Source: Agrobacterium tumefaciens
Lineage (GTDB): Bacteria; Pseudomonadota; Alphaproteobacteria; Rhizobiales; Rhizobiaceae
Assembly (NCBI RefSeq): GCF_005221325.1
Contig: NZ_CP039888.1
Location: 1,116,001-1,180,000, forward strand
Length of the DNA: 64,000 bases
Reading direction: 5' to 3'
Part shown: piece after piece, positions 33,836 to 43,903 of the stretch
Layout: every line of letters begins with the position of its first letter
Numbering within the stretch: position 1 is the first letter of the stretch
The notes under the pieces: generated by a model
The model's input: the letters and a program-made list of their open reading frames with translations, nothing else
Told to the model about the DNA's origin: nothing
The model's database searches: none
Made by a program: the position numbers and the translations under genes

Positions 33836-35035
33836 CTATGCGTCCGGTTCGTGTTCCTGTCTCTCGCCCTTGCGGAAGGGCGTGTGTTCGTCAAGATAAT
33901 CGCCGATATGCTCGACCTCTTCGCGCTCGCGCTGAAGATAATCGGCAATGGCGCGGCGCAGGCCCGGATGGGCGATGAAATGCGCCGAATGGGTGGTGAC
34001 CGGCACGTAACCGCGCGCCAGCTTGTGTTCACCCTGGGCGCCGGCTTCGACCCGTTTCAATCCTTTCGCCAGCGCGAAATCGATCGCCTGATGGTAACAG
34101 ACCTCGAAATGCAGGAAGGGGTGATCCTCGATGCAGCCCCAGTGGCGGCCATAAAGCGCATCCGAACCGATGAAGTTGATCGCCCCGGCAATATAGCGCC
34201 CCTCGCGTTTCGCCATCACCAGCAGCACATCGTCAGCCATGCGCTCGCCGATCAGCGAGTAGAATTTCCGCGTCAGATAGGGCCGGCCCCATTTGCGGCT
34301 ACCGGTATCCATGTAGAAGGCGAAGAACTGGTCCCAAATATTCTCGGTCAGATCGCTGCCGGTCAGCCAGTCGATTTCGATGCCGCGTTCCAGCGCCGCG
34401 CGGCGCTCCTTTTTCAGCCCTTTGCGCTTGCGCGAGGAAAGGGCGTCGAGAAAATCATCGTGGTCACGATAACCGTCATTGATGAAGTGGAACTGCTGGT
34501 CTTTCCTGTGCAGGAAATCGCGCGGCAGCAGGGCGGACAGATCGTCCTCTTCCAGAAACGTGACATGCGCGGAGGAAACGCCGATCTTTTCCGTCACCTG
34601 CGCGAGACCGGAAGCGAGGAGCGGTTTGAAACGCGTGGCGTCCACGGTTTCGGAGACGAGCAGCCTCGGCCCCGTCGCCGGCGTGAAGGGAACCGAACAT
34701 TGCAGTTTCGGATAATAATGGCCGCCGGCCCGCTCGAAAGCGTCTGCCCAGCCGTGGTCGAATACATATTCGCCCTGGCTGTGGTTCTTCAGATAGGCCG
34801 GCACGGCGCCGACGAGCGTGCCCGCGGCATTCTGGAGCAGCAGGTGATGTCCAAGCCAGCCGGTCTTTGCCGTCGCCGAGCCGGAATCCTCCATGGAGGA
34901 TAAAAACGCATGTGAAACAAACGGGTTGTAGTATTTTCCTGATGTATCGCGTGATGTTCCGGAAAGCCGTTTCCAGCTTTCCGGATCGATATCCCCAAGG
35001 GATTGCGCAATGCTTATGGAATAGTCTTCTGTCAT
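33836..35035 (-). CDS. GNAT-like / peptidoglycan-type acyltransferase (COG3146, DUF482)
   Basis: The 399-residue protein matches the COG3146 family, which has a tandem GNAT-like fold related to Fem-type transferases. Recognisable blocks are WNPFVSHAFL-like YYNPFVSHAFLSSMEDSGS, YVFDHGWADAFERAGG, YYPKLQCSVPFTPATGPRLL and the C-terminal YGRHWGCIEDHPFLHFEVCYHQAIDFAL. The enzymatic activity is not established. Its start overlaps the GDPD stop (35032-35035). Confidence 0.82.
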   Translation of the reverse strand: MTEDYSISIAQSLGDIDPESWKRLSGTSRDTSGKYYNPFVSHAFLSSMEDSGSATAKTGWLGHHLLLQNAAGTLVGAVPAYLKNHSQGEYVFDHGWADAFERAGGHYYPKLQCSVPFTPATGPRLLVSETVDATRFKPLLASGLAQVTEKIGVSSAHVTFLEEDDLSALLPRDFLHRKDQQFHFINDGYRDHDDFLDALSSRKRKGLKKERRAALERGIEIDWLTGSDLTENIWDQFFAFYMDTGSRKWGRPYLTRKFYSLIGERMADDVLLVMAKREGRYIAGAINFIGSDALYGRHWGCIEDHPFLHFEVCYHQAIDFALAKGLKRVEAGAQGEHKLARGYVPVTTHSAHFIAHPGLRRAIADYLQREREEVEHIGDYLDEHTPFRKGERQEHEPDA

Positions 35036-35772
35036 GCCGTGGCGGACGGGTTCTCTCTCGGGTCGAAACCTTCGAATGTCATCTGATCCGCATATTTATA
35101 GGTAGTCGCGCGCGCATTTTCATCCCTTACCGTCCAGGTAATCACCGGAAGTCCGAGTTTTCTTTGGGCTTCGATGAAGCTGTTGGGCAGATGACCCCAG
35201 TGATAGGAGATGAAATCAAGCCCCTGCTGCATCGCTTCGTCATGTTTAAAGAAGTCTTCCGGCTTGTCGCCTTCGGCCGTCAGACCCAGCGGCCAGGGGG
35301 AACCCGCAGTCTTCAGGTCCTTCAGCAGATGATGATCGAAGCTCATCAGCGCCACATGGCCCTTGTAGCCCTCGAGGTCTTCCAGCACCGCCTCGGCAAA
35401 ACCATCGTCGACGCCTTCGCCTTCGCGGCCTTTCAGCTCTATCACGAGCGGCACCTTGCCGGCGCAGAGCGTCAGAAGCTGCTTGAGGGTGGGAACGCGG
35501 TCCTTGGTCTGTCCAACGGAGAGCATGGCCAACTCAGCTGATGTGCGTTCGCGCACGTCGCCCTTGATGCCGGTCAACCTTTCCAGATCGTGGTCATGGA
35601 AAACCACCGGCACGCTGTCGGCGGCCAGCTGCACGTCGCATTCGATGGCGAAACCGGCCTCGATGGCGCGGGAAAAGGCGGAAATCGTGTTTTCCCAGAC
35701 CGCCTTGTTGAGATCATGATAACCGCGATGGGCGACGGGTTGCGCCGTCAGCCAGGAAAGCTTGAGCGTCAT
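35032..35772 (-). CDS. Glycerophosphodiester phosphodiesterase family protein
   Basis: The 246-residue protein has the GDPD barrel motifs: AHRGYHDLNKAVWENT at the start, ECDVQLAADSVPVVFHDHDLERLTG, and VIELKG. These enzymes hydrolyse glycerophosphodiesters from membrane lipids to glycerol-3-phosphate and an alcohol. No signal peptide is visible, so it is probably cytoplasmic. It overlaps both neighbours by four bases, in a tightly coupled operon. Confidence 0.92.
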   Translation of the reverse strand: MTLKLSWLTAQPVAHRGYHDLNKAVWENTISAFSRAIEAGFAIECDVQLAADSVPVVFHDHDLERLTGIKGDVRERTSAELAMLSVGQTKDRVPTLKQLLTLCAGKVPLVIELKGREGEGVDDGFAEAVLEDLEGYKGHVALMSFDHHLLKDLKTAGSPWPLGLTAEGDKPEDFFKHDEAMQQGLDFISYHWGHLPNSFIEAQRKLGLPVITWTVRDENARATTYKYADQMTFEGFDPRENPSATA

Positions 35773-36239
35773 ACGTCAATTTCCACGATGGCGTCGATTT
35801 CGACTGACGCATTGAAAGGCAGGGAAGCCATGCCGACGGCGGCACGGGCATGTCTGCCGGGCTCACCCAGAACGGTGGCAATGAGATTGGAAGCACCGTT
35901 GATGACGAGATGCTGCTCCACGAACTCCGGAACGGAGGCAACGAAGCCATTCAGCTTGATGACGCGGCGGATTTTCGAGAGGTCGCCATTCAATGCGGCC
36001 TTGACCTGTGCGAGAATGTTGACGGCGCATAATTCGGCCGCGCGCTGGGCGCTCGCAACGTCGACATCGCGGCCAACAAGGCCCGTCACCGCAATCTTGC
36101 CCGATTCCATCGGCAGTTGACCTGATACATAAAGAAGATTGCCGCTGATGGTGAACGGAACGTAGTTTGCAGCTGGTGCTGCGGCGACAGGAAGCGTAAA
36201 GCCAAGTTCCTTGAGGCGGCCTTCGATGACGTCAGACAT
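35769..36239 (-). CDS. RidA/YjgF-family protein
   Basis: The 156-residue protein belongs to the RidA family; RidA itself deaminates reactive enamine/imine intermediates from threonine dehydratase. The segments YVSGQLPMESGKIAVTGLVGRDV and AAVGMASLPFNASVEIDAIVEI are typical. It belongs to the longer subfamily with an N-terminal extension, in which the canonical arginine (usually in R-AAVGV/ARPAV) is seen here as RHARAAVGM. It heads the minus-strand operon. Confidence 0.9.
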   Translation of the reverse strand: MSDVIEGRLKELGFTLPVAAAPAANYVPFTISGNLLYVSGQLPMESGKIAVTGLVGRDVDVASAQRAAELCAVNILAQVKAALNGDLSKIRRVIKLNGFVASVPEFVEQHLVINGASNLIATVLGEPGRHARAAVGMASLPFNASVEIDAIVEIDV

Positions 36240-36355
36240 TTTCGTCTCCGGTTTTGTTGTAAATCCTTCAAGAATCCGGCATTCAGAAGATGTTGATCCA
36301 AAAGCCGGGCGGTTGCTTGTACAATATGAGCAGCGAGTCCAACAGGAGATATTGC

Positions 36356-37198
36356 ATGTTTGTCAGGACGCTTGGTTTCGTTGCCGCAACAGGGCTTATG
36401 ACCGGCCTGTCAAACGCTGCCAGTGCCTTGCCCATCAGCGTTCCGGATCTCGTCGCCCATCGCGCCGTCTACGATCTCGAGCTCAAGGATGCGTCCGACC
36501 GCTCCGGCATCGAGGGCATGACCGGCCGTATGGTCTATGAATTCACCGGCTCGGCTTGTCAGGGTTACAAGACGGATTTCCGGTTCGTGACCCAGATCAA
36601 CACCGGCGATGCGGTTCGCATGACCGACCAGCAGACCAGGACCTTCGAGGACCTGGCTTCCAAGAAATTCACCTTCGAAACCAAGTCCTATACCGACGAC
36701 AAGCTGGACAAGGAAGTGCAGGGGGCGGCAATCGACGGCACCGACGGCGTGAAGGTCGATCTGACCCGCCCGGATGCCCGCCAGGTCAGCCTCGTCGCCA
36801 GCGAATTTCCGACGCAGCACATGTTTCAGGTCATCGAGCATGCAAAGCAGGGAAAACGCATCTTCGAATCGCGCATTTTCGACGGTTCGGACGACGGTGA
36901 CGAAAGCCTGATCACGTCCACGCTCGTCGGCAAGTCGCAGATGCCGAAGGATGGCGATGCCGACGCAGGCAAGGCTGGCGAATTCGCCAAGGCCGCATTC
37001 TGGCCGGTGACCATCGCTTATTACAACGACAAGACCGGCACCGACGCCCTGCCGATCTACCGCATGTCGTTCAAGCTTTACGAAAACGGAATCACCCGCG
37101 ATCTGACGATGGATTACGGCGATTTCGTCCTGACGGGAAAGCTTGCGAAGCTTGATATTCTCAAGCCCGAAACCTGCGAAAACAAGCCGGTTCGCTGA
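36356..37198 (+). CDS. eipB: Cell envelope integrity protein EipB (DUF1849)
   Basis: EipB is a periplasmic beta-spiral protein needed for envelope integrity, described in Brucella. The 280-residue product has a signal peptide (about 1-25, ending ASALP), the ISVPDLVAHRAVYDLELKDASDRSGI start of the mature domain, and two cysteines, Cys68 and Cys274, placed to form the known N-to-C disulfide. The ATG at 36356 follows AGGAGATATTGC. It appears to be transcribed alone. Confidence 0.9.
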   Translation: MFVRTLGFVAATGLMTGLSNAASALPISVPDLVAHRAVYDLELKDASDRSGIEGMTGRMVYEFTGSACQGYKTDFRFVTQINTGDAVRMTDQQTRTFEDLASKKFTFETKSYTDDKLDKEVQGAAIDGTDGVKVDLTRPDARQVSLVASEFPTQHMFQVIEHAKQGKRIFESRIFDGSDDGDESLITSTLVGKSQMPKDGDADAGKAGEFAKAAFWPVTIAYYNDKTGTDALPIYRMSFKLYENGITRDLTMDYGDFVLTGKLAKLDILKPETCENKPVR

Positions 37199-37391
37199 AA
37201 CGCGGGCCGTTCTCGCGGTTTTTTCGCATAAATGCTTGCATTTTCATGTGGGCGACTGTATGCGGCTCACCATTCCACACGCGAAGCTTGGGATGTTCCG
37301 GGAGAAATCCGGTTCGTTCCGCCCGGTGGTGTCGATGAAAATCGGCGCTGTTCGCTTCGCGGGGGTTAAACCGGAAAAGGAGTAACAAGGC

Positions 37392-38159
37392 ATGGCATTG
37401 CCCGATTTTTCTATGCGTCAGCTTCTCGAAGCTGGTGTTCACTTCGGCCACCAGACGCACCGCTGGAACCCGAAGATGAAGCCGTACATCTTCGGCGACC
37501 GTAACAACATCCACATCATCGACCTGGCTCAGACCGTTCCGATGCTGTCGCGCGCCCTTCAGGTCGTGTCCGACACCGTCGCCCGTGGCGGCCGCGTTCT
37601 GTTCGTCGGCACCAAGCGCCAGGCGTCGGAAATCATCGCCGACAGCGCAAAGCGTTCGGCCCAGTACTACGTCAACTCCCGCTGGCTCGGCGGCATGATG
37701 ACCAACTGGAAGACCATTTCGAACTCGATCCAGCGTCTGCGCAAGGTTGACGAAATCCTGAACTCGGAAGGCTCCGGCTATTCCAAGAAGGAACGCCTGA
37801 ACCTTGAGCGCGAGCGCGAAAAGCTTGAAAAGGCTCTCGGCGGTATCCGCGATATGGGCGGCGTTCCGGACCTGATGTTCATCATCGACACCAACAAGGA
37901 AAAGATCGCGATCGAAGAAGCCAAGCGTCTTGGCATTCCGGTCGTTGCGATCATCGACAGCAACTGCGACCCGGATCACATTGACTACCCGATCCCCGGT
38001 AACGACGATGCCTCGCGCGCCATCTCGCTTTATTGCGACCTGATCGCCCGCGCTGCCATCGACGGTATCGCACGTCAGCAGGGCGCTTCCGGCCGCGACA
38101 TCGGCGCTTCTGAAGAAGCTCCGATCGAGCCCGCTCTCGAAGACGAGGCTGGCGCCTGA
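37392..38159 (+). CDS. rpsB: 30S ribosomal protein S2
   Basis: S2 bridges the head and body of the small ribosomal subunit. The 255-residue protein shows [28 protein letters not shown], the [15 protein letters not shown] block and [40 protein letters not shown] precedes the ATG. It opens the conserved rpsB-tsf-pyrH-frr order, with a long hairpin-bearing gap before tsf. Confidence 0.98.
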   Translation: MALPDFSMRQLLEAGVHFGHQTHRWNPKMKPYIFGDRNNIHIIDLAQTVPMLSRALQVVSDTVARGGRVLFVGTKRQASEIIADSAKRSAQYYVNSRWLGGMMTNWKTISNSIQRLRKVDEILNSEGSGYSKKERLNLEREREKLEKALGGIRDMGGVPDLMFIIDTNKEKIAIEEAKRLGIPVVAIIDSNCDPDHIDYPIPGNDDASRAISLYCDLIARAAIDGIARQQGASGRDIGASEEAPIEPALEDEAGA

Positions 38160-38215
38160 TATAGGCCCTGTCTGGCGGCGATTTCTCAATCGCCGTCTCC
38201 TCGACCAGGATATGA

Positions 38216-38260
38216 CAAGGCCGTCAAAGACCTTCAATGGGTTGACGGCCTTGTTCGTTT
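38216..38260 (+). terminator. Terminator-like stem after rpsB
   Basis: CAAGGCCGTCAA (38216-38227) pairs perfectly with TTGACGGCCTTG (38242-38253) around a 14-base loop, followed by TTCGTTT. It may terminate or attenuate transcription between rpsB and tsf. Confidence 0.7.
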
Positions 38261-38403
38261 CTAACCGCTCCGCCACGTTGTTGAAGAAACCGCTGGCGTC
38301 TGATGTGGTTGGAACGGCAGGCAGTCTTCATAACGCTGTCACACTAGAGCGGCACCCATCATTTCGATGTATGGAGACGCCGCAGCACTTGGGAATGCGC
38401 ATG

Positions 38404-38437
38404 CCCCTTTCCTGAAACCTCTGAGGTTTCAAAGGGT
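38404..38437 (+). promoter_or_regulatory. tsf: Long hairpin in the tsf leader
   Basis: GAAACCTC (38414-38421) and GAGGTTTC (38423-38430) form the inner stem, and CCCTTT (38405-38410) with AAAGGG (38431-38436) extends it, leaving a 3-base bulge. No T-run follows, so it is a leader structure or protein-binding site rather than a terminator. Confidence 0.5.
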
Positions 38438-38520
38438 GTGCGGCCGGGTACAGTCATCACCCAGAACTTCGGCACGGCAAATTCCGCCGGCTGACCGATC
38501 GAACCGATAAGAGGCAAACA

Positions 38521-39447
38521 ATGACCGAAATCACAGCCGCAATGGTGAAGGAACTGCGCGAGAAGTCTGGCGCAGGCATGATGGACTGCAAAAAGGCTCT
38601 TGCTGAAACCAATGGCGACATGGAAGCGGCGATCGACTGGCTGCGCGCCAAGGGCATCGCAAAGGCCGACAAGAAGTCCGGCCGCACGGCTGCCGAAGGT
38701 CTGATCGGCGTTGCCACCATGGGTCACAAGGCTGTCGTCGTTGAGCTCAACTCCGAAACCGACTTCGTTGCCCGTAACGATGCGTTCCAGGACCTCATCC
38801 GCGGGATCGCCCAGGTTGCCCTCACCACCGATGGCACGGTTGACGCTGTTTCCGCTGCCACCTATCCGGCAACCGGCAAGTCTGTTGCCGACAGCATCAA
38901 GGACGCGATTGCAACGATCGGCGAAAACATGACGCTGCGCCGCTCGGCTGCACTCGAAGTGCCGCACGGTGTTGTCGCGACCTACGTTCACAACGCTGCC
39001 GGTGATGGCATCGGCAAGCTCGGTGTTCTCGTTGCCCTGAAGTCGGAAGGCGACAAGGCTGTTCTGAACTCCATCGGCCGTCAGGTTGCCATGCACATTG
39101 CTGCAACCAACCCGCTCGCTATCCGCGCTGAAGAAGTCGATGCCGCGGTTGCTGAGCGCGAGCGCAACGTCTTCATCGAACAGGCCCGCGAATCCGGCAA
39201 GCCGGAAGCCATCATCGAAAAGATGGTTGATGGCCGCATGCGCAAGTTCTTCGAAGAAGTCGCCCTTCTGTCGCAGGCTTTCGTCATCAACCCCGACCTG
39301 ACCGTCGGCGACGCCGTCAAGGCAGCCGAAAAGGAAGCCGGTGCTGCCATCGAAGTGACGGGCATGGTTCGCCTGCTGCTCGGCGAAGGCGTCGAGAAGG
39401 AAGAAAGCGATTTTGCAGCAGAAGTCGCCGCAGTCGCCAAGGGCTGA
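38521..39447 (+). CDS. tsf: Elongation factor Ts
   Basis: EF-Ts is the nucleotide exchange factor for EF-Tu. The 308-residue protein has the N-terminal UBA-like domain ([20 protein letters not shown]), the TDFVARN motif in [13 protein letters not shown], and the dimerisation domain. It is normal in length. GAGGCAAACA precedes the ATG. Confidence 0.98.
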   Translation: MTEITAAMVKELREKSGAGMMDCKKALAETNGDMEAAIDWLRAKGIAKADKKSGRTAAEGLIGVATMGHKAVVVELNSETDFVARNDAFQDLIRGIAQVALTTDGTVDAVSAATYPATGKSVADSIKDAIATIGENMTLRRSAALEVPHGVVATYVHNAAGDGIGKLGVLVALKSEGDKAVLNSIGRQVAMHIAATNPLAIRAEEVDAAVAERERNVFIEQARESGKPEAIIEKMVDGRMRKFFEEVALLSQAFVINPDLTVGDAVKAAEKEAGAAIEVTGMVRLLLGEGVEKEESDFAAEVAAVAKG

Positions 39448-39476
39448 TTATATTTACCCAATCTTGGGAAAACGGG

Positions 39477-39502
39477 AGGGCATCGCGTGACAACGCGGTG
39501 CC
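39477..39502 (+). terminator. Hairpin between tsf and pyrH
   Basis: GGGCATCGCGT (39477-39487) pairs with ACGCGGTGCCC (39492-39502) around GACA, with one G-T wobble, and is followed by TTCGTGT. With a weak T-run it could be a partial terminator tuning the step between tsf and pyrH. Confidence 0.5.
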
Positions 39503-39542
39503 CTTCGTGTATCCGCGTTTCGGTTACATTTCCCGAGGAGTC

Positions 39543-40268
39543 ATGATGTCTTCCAAGCCGATCTACAAACGTGTTCTTCTCAAGGCTTCCGGTGAAGCCC
39601 TCATGGGCGATCAGGGTTTCGGTATCGATGTGGCGGTGGCCGACCGTATCGCCTCCGATATTGCCGAAGCGAGGGCGATGGGCGTTGAAGTCGGCGTCGT
39701 CGTCGGCGGCGGCAATATTTTCCGCGGTGTCGCCGTGGCATCCAAGGGTGGCGATCGCGTCACCGGCGACCACATGGGCATGCTGGCAACCGTGATCAAC
39801 GCGCTGGCGCTCGCAACCTCCCTGCGCAAGCTCAGCATCGACACCGTCGTTCTCTCGGCAATTGCAATGCCCGAAATCTGTGAAAGCTTCTCGCAGCGCG
39901 CTGCCCTTCACCATCTGGCCCAGGGTCGCGTGGTGATTTTTGCCGGCGGCACGGGCAACCCGTTCTTCACCACCGATTCTGCTGCAGCCTTGCGCGCCGC
40001 GGAAATGGGCGCCGAGGCGATCTTCAAGGGTACGCAGGTGGACGGCATTTATTCCGCCGACCCGAAGAAGGATCCGACGGCCACCCGTTTCGACGAACTG
40101 ACCCATAGCGAAGTGCTCGGCAAGGGGCTGGCGGTCATGGATATCGCGGCTGTTGCGCTCGCCCGCGAAAACCACATCCCGATCATTGTTTTCTCGATCC
40201 ACGAGAAGGGTGGCTTCGCGCAGATATTGACCGGCGGTGGTCGCAAGACCATCGTGCACGACAAATAA
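39543..40268 (+). CDS. pyrH: UMP kinase
   Basis: PyrH phosphorylates UMP to UDP for pyrimidine nucleotide synthesis. The 241-residue protein has the amino acid kinase fold with YKRVLLKASGEALMG, VVVGGGNIFRG, FAGGTGNPFFTTDSAA and KGTQVDGIYSADPKKDP. Two adjacent ATGs (39543 and 39546) follow GAGGAG; the second has the better spacing. Confidence 0.97.
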   Translation: MMSSKPIYKRVLLKASGEALMGDQGFGIDVAVADRIASDIAEARAMGVEVGVVVGGGNIFRGVAVASKGGDRVTGDHMGMLATVINALALATSLRKLSIDTVVLSAIAMPEICESFSQRAALHHLAQGRVVIFAGGTGNPFFTTDSAAALRAAEMGAEAIFKGTQVDGIYSADPKKDPTATRFDELTHSEVLGKGLAVMDIAAVALARENHIPIIVFSIHEKGGFAQILTGGGRKTIVHDK

Positions 40269-40334
40269 TCAAAAAACGACGTCGCCTCCGAGGCGGATTC
40301 CGGCCGCCTTGGCCGATAGAGATGGAGTATCAAG

Positions 40335-40892
40335 ATGAGTGGTATTGACCTCAACGATATCAAGCGCCGCATGGATGGCGCCATCAATGCATTCAAGAGC
40401 GATATCGCATCGCTGCGCACCGGCCGTGCTTCGGCCAATATTCTCGACCCGGTGACCATTGAGGCCTATGGCTCGCGCGTTCCGCTCAACCAGGTGGCTA
40501 ACATCACCGTCCCCGAGCCGCGCATGCTCGGCGTCAACATCTGGGACAAGTCGATGGTCAATGCCGTCGACCGTGCGATCCGCGAATCCAATCTCGGCCT
40601 CAACCCGATCGTCGACGGTCAGAACCTGCGTATTCCACTGCCTGAACTCAACGAAGAGCGCCGCAAATCGCTCGTCAAGGTCGCCCACGAATATTCCGAA
40701 AAAGCAAAAGTGGCGATTCGCCATGTGCGCCGCGACGGCATGGATGGCCTGAAAAAAGCCGAAAAGGACGGTGACATCGGTCAGGACGAAAGCCGTGCAC
40801 AGTCCGAAAAGGTTCAGAAAATGACCGACGACACGATTTCGGAAATTGAACGCTTGCTTGGCGAGAAGGAAAGAGAAATCATGCAGGTCTGA
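40335..40892 (+). CDS. frr: Ribosome recycling factor
   Basis: RRF splits the post-termination ribosome together with EF-G. The 185-residue protein shows the two-domain pattern with [46 protein letters not shown] and the C-terminal helix. It functionally complements the release factor gene at the left of the window, though the two are far apart. Confidence 0.98.
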   Translation: MSGIDLNDIKRRMDGAINAFKSDIASLRTGRASANILDPVTIEAYGSRVPLNQVANITVPEPRMLGVNIWDKSMVNAVDRAIRESNLGLNPIVDGQNLRIPLPELNEERRKSLVKVAHEYSEKAKVAIRHVRRDGMDGLKKAEKDGDIGQDESRAQSEKVQKMTDDTISEIERLLGEKEREIMQV

Positions 40893-40956
40893 TATCGCTT
40901 GCGATAGACCTGTATTTTATTCGTTTTAATTCCGCGCTGCCTGTTACTGGATCGAT

Positions 40957-41700
40957 ATGCCGACGACGACACGTTCCTCCATACCCGAGCACGTCGCCAT
41001 CATCATGGATGGCAATGGCCGCTGGGCAAAGCAGCGCGGACTTCCGCGCGTGATGGGGCATCGCCGTGGGGTTGAGGCCGTGCGCGAGACTGTGCGTGCG
41101 GCCGGCGAATGCGGCATCAGCTATCTGACACTGTTCGCCTTCTCTTCGGAAAACTGGCGCAGACCCGAATCCGAGGTGAGCGATCTGATGGGCCTTTTGA
41201 AGGCTTTCATCCGTCGCGACCTTGCGGAACTGCATCGCGAAAATGTCCGCGTGCGAATTATCGGCGACCGGCAGGGGCTGAAGACTGATATACGCTCTCT
41301 CCTCGAAGAGGCGGAGCAGATGACGGCTGATAATACCAAGCTGACACTGGTGATCGCCTTCAATTACGGCAGCCGTGACGAGATTGCCCGCGCGACAGCC
41401 TCAATCGCCCGTGATGTCGCCGAAGGCCGGCTCAGTGCTGACGCCATTACGCCTGACATGATTTCGACAAGGCTCGATACATCAGGAATGCCGGATCCGG
41501 ATCTCATCATCCGCACCAGCGGCGAGGAGCGCCTGTCGAACTTCCTGCTCTGGCAGGCGGCCTATTCCGAATTCCTGTTCGTGCCCGAATATTGGCCCGA
41601 CTTCGACCGCCAGCGATTCTTCTCCGCAATTGAGCAATATGCAACGCGTGACCGCCGCTTCGGTGCTCTGGCCGAGCAGGTTGCCGTGGCAGGCGCCTGA
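40957..41700 (+). CDS. uppS: Undecaprenyl (isoprenyl) diphosphate synthase
   Basis: UppS extends farnesyl diphosphate to undecaprenyl diphosphate, the lipid carrier for peptidoglycan and O-antigen. The 247-residue cis-prenyltransferase has the [14 protein letters not shown] motif with catalytic Asp18, [24 protein letters not shown], and the C-terminal [26 protein letters not shown]. The cdsA start overlaps its stop codon. Confidence 0.97.
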   Translation: MPTTTRSSIPEHVAIIMDGNGRWAKQRGLPRVMGHRRGVEAVRETVRAAGECGISYLTLFAFSSENWRRPESEVSDLMGLLKAFIRRDLAELHRENVRVRIIGDRQGLKTDIRSLLEEAEQMTADNTKLTLVIAFNYGSRDEIARATASIARDVAEGRLSADAITPDMISTRLDTSGMPDPDLIIRTSGEERLSNFLLWQAAYSEFLFVPEYWPDFDRQRFFSAIEQYATRDRRFGALAEQVAVAGA

Positions 41701-42533
41701 TGAGCCGTGAACTCAGACTGCGGATAGTCTCCGCAATCGTCATGGCCGCGGTCATTCTGGCCGCGACCTGGTATGGCGGCATTCTCTTTCGTATCGTCGC
41801 GGGTCTTCTGGCGATCCTCATCTATTATGAGTGGTCGACGATTACCCGGATGTCTGAGACCAATCCGACTGGCAATGCCTGGGGCTGGTTCTCGGTCGCC
41901 GTCATCGCCGGCAATACGATCTTTGGCGAATCCTCACTCGATCTACCGCTTCTCTCCGGCTTCACGCTGACTGCGGCGCTGTTTCCGGTTTTACGCGGCA
42001 AGAACTGGTGGCTGGTGGGCGGCATTCTCTATGCGGGTCTGAGCGGCATATCGCTGGCGGCCATTCGCGGTGACGAACTTGCCGGCTTCGCTTCCATCCT
42101 GTTCATTTTCGCCGTCGTCTGGTCGACGGATATCCTGGCCTATTTCGTTGGACGCGCCATTGGCGGGCCGAAACTTGCGCCTTCCATTTCGCCCGGCAAG
42201 ACCTGGTCCGGCGCCATAGGCGGTGCTGTGGCGGCCGTGATCGGCGGCGCTGCGGTCTCCATGGCCTATCACGGCAGGATCAGCCTGCTGGTGCTGGGGC
42301 TCGCGCTTGTCCTTTCGGTGTTCAGCCAGATCGGCGATCTTTTCGAATCCTTCGTGAAACGCCGTTTCCAGGTCAAGGATTCCAGCCATCTCATCCCGGG
42401 CCATGGCGGCTTCATGGACCGTGTTGACGGTCTTGTTTTCGCCTGCTTTACGGTATTCCTCATAGCTTTCGTGCATGCGGCGGCAACCGGAGACGTGCCC
42501 GGATCGGGCGGCGGTCTGTTGCCCGGTTTCTAG
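41700..42533 (+). CDS. cdsA: Phosphatidate cytidylyltransferase
   Basis: CdsA makes CDP-diacylglycerol, the precursor of all membrane phospholipids. The 277-residue integral membrane protein has about eight hydrophobic segments and the signature near its C-terminus (SQIGDLFESFVKRRFQVKDSSHLIPGHGGFMDRVDG). The ATG at 41700 overlaps the uppS stop, giving ATGA coupling. Confidence 0.95.
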   Translation: MSRELRLRIVSAIVMAAVILAATWYGGILFRIVAGLLAILIYYEWSTITRMSETNPTGNAWGWFSVAVIAGNTIFGESSLDLPLLSGFTLTAALFPVLRGKNWWLVGGILYAGLSGISLAAIRGDELAGFASILFIFAVVWSTDILAYFVGRAIGGPKLAPSISPGKTWSGAIGGAVAAVIGGAAVSMAYHGRISLLVLGLALVLSVFSQIGDLFESFVKRRFQVKDSSHLIPGHGGFMDRVDGLVFACFTVFLIAFVHAAATGDVPGSGGGLLPGF

Positions 42534-42570
42534 GCGGCGCGAAAACTCACGATATAAAGGGCAGATTGTC

Positions 42571-43704
42571 ATGAACACAGTAATGGCGGCGACGGGTTTT
42601 CTGACCGGCTATATCGTGCCCTTCATCCTGGTCCTTTCCCTGCTCGTTTTCGTCCACGAGATGGGGCATTACCTTGTCGGCCGCTGGTGCGGCATCCGTT
42701 CCACCGCATTCTCCATCGGCTTTGGTCCGGAGCTGATCGGTGTCACCGACAAGCGCGGCACGCGATGGAAGATTTCGGCGATTCCGCTCGGCGGCTACGT
42801 CAAGTTCTTCGGCGACGAAGATGCGGCGAGCAAGCCTGATAGTTCCGGCCTGTCGCACATGTCGCTGGAGGAGAGGGCGCAGACGCTCTCCGGCGCAAAG
42901 CTGTGGAAAAGGGCGGCGACGGTTGCCGCCGGCCCGATCGCCAATTTCATTCTCGCAATTCTCATTTTTGCGGTGCTTTTCGGCATCTACGGCCGGATGA
43001 TCGCTGATCCGGTCGTGGCGGAGGTGCGTGAAAACAGCGCTGCCGCCGCCGCCGGCGTAAAGCCCGGTGACCGGCTGGTGGCTATCGATGGTGAAAAAGT
43101 GATGACCTTCGAGGATGTCCGCCGTTATGTCGGCATCCGGCCGGGCACGCCGATTACGGTAACCGTCGAAAGGGCAGGCGAGGAGCTTAAGCTGCCGATG
43201 GTTCCGACCCGTACCGAAACTACGGATCAGTTCGGCAACAAGCTGGAAATGGGTATCATCGGCATTGTCACCGACCAGACCAGCGGCAATTTCCGTCACA
43301 TTGAATATTCGCCGTCCGCGGCGGTGGTTGAGGGCGTGCGCGAAACGGGCCACGTCATCACCGGCACCTTCAACTATATAGGCAATCTCGTGACCGGCCG
43401 CATGAATGCCGATCAGCTGGGTGGCCCGGTACGTGTGGCGCAGGCATCCGGGCAGATGGCGACGCTCGGTATTTCCGCCGTTATCCAGCTCGCCGCCGTT
43501 CTTTCCGTCTCGATCGGTCTGTTGAACCTCATGCCTGTCCCGGTGCTGGACGGTGGCCATCTGGTGTTCTACGCCATCGAGGCCATCCGTGGCAGGCCGC
43601 TCGGTGCGGGCGCGCAGGAAGTGGCGTTCCGCATCGGCATGATGATGATTCTGGGACTTATGGTTTTTGCAACATGGAATGATATCAGCAGCTTGATCGG
43701 CTGA
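42571..43704 (+). CDS. rseP: RseP, site-2 zinc metalloprotease
   Basis: RseP cleaves membrane-spanning segments such as those of anti-sigma factors and remnant signal peptides. The 377-residue protein has the zinc motif HEMGH (29-33) in the first membrane helix, a PDZ domain in the periplasmic region (VRENSAAAAAGVKPGDRLVAIDGEKV), and the second metal ligand in the conserved MPVPVLDGGHL segment. It sits directly before bamA, as in many proteobacteria. Confidence 0.95.
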   Translation: MNTVMAATGFLTGYIVPFILVLSLLVFVHEMGHYLVGRWCGIRSTAFSIGFGPELIGVTDKRGTRWKISAIPLGGYVKFFGDEDAASKPDSSGLSHMSLEERAQTLSGAKLWKRAATVAAGPIANFILAILIFAVLFGIYGRMIADPVVAEVRENSAAAAAGVKPGDRLVAIDGEKVMTFEDVRRYVGIRPGTPITVTVERAGEELKLPMVPTRTETTDQFGNKLEMGIIGIVTDQTSGNFRHIEYSPSAAVVEGVRETGHVITGTFNYIGNLVTGRMNADQLGGPVRVAQASGQMATLGISAVIQLAAVLSVSIGLLNLMPVPVLDGGHLVFYAIEAIRGRPLGAGAQEVAFRIGMMMILGLMVFATWNDISSLIG

Positions 43705-43903
43705 GGATTGTGTTTTAACGGTTTTGTTAGTTGTTTGTTTACCGTGTTTTTATGCCGAAGTGGCGAATGAGCCACTCTGGAGCACGAAGTAAACAGAATT
43801 TAACGTTCACGCTTGCTTGTAGGGGAAAAGCAGGTAAAACGACGCACATGGCCGGAGTCGGGTTCCGCCCGCTGAGGGACAACGTAAAAAGGTAAGAATT
43901 GAA

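Larger units (their letters stand above)
38160..38520 (+). other. tsf: rpsB-tsf intergenic region
   Basis: This 361-base gap has no credible gene. It contains a GGCGATT-TCTC-AATCGCC hairpin near 38177, a terminator-like stem at 38216-38253, and a long hairpin at 38404-38436 about 85 bases ahead of tsf. It probably holds the end of rpsB and the promoter and leader of tsf. Confidence 0.55.
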
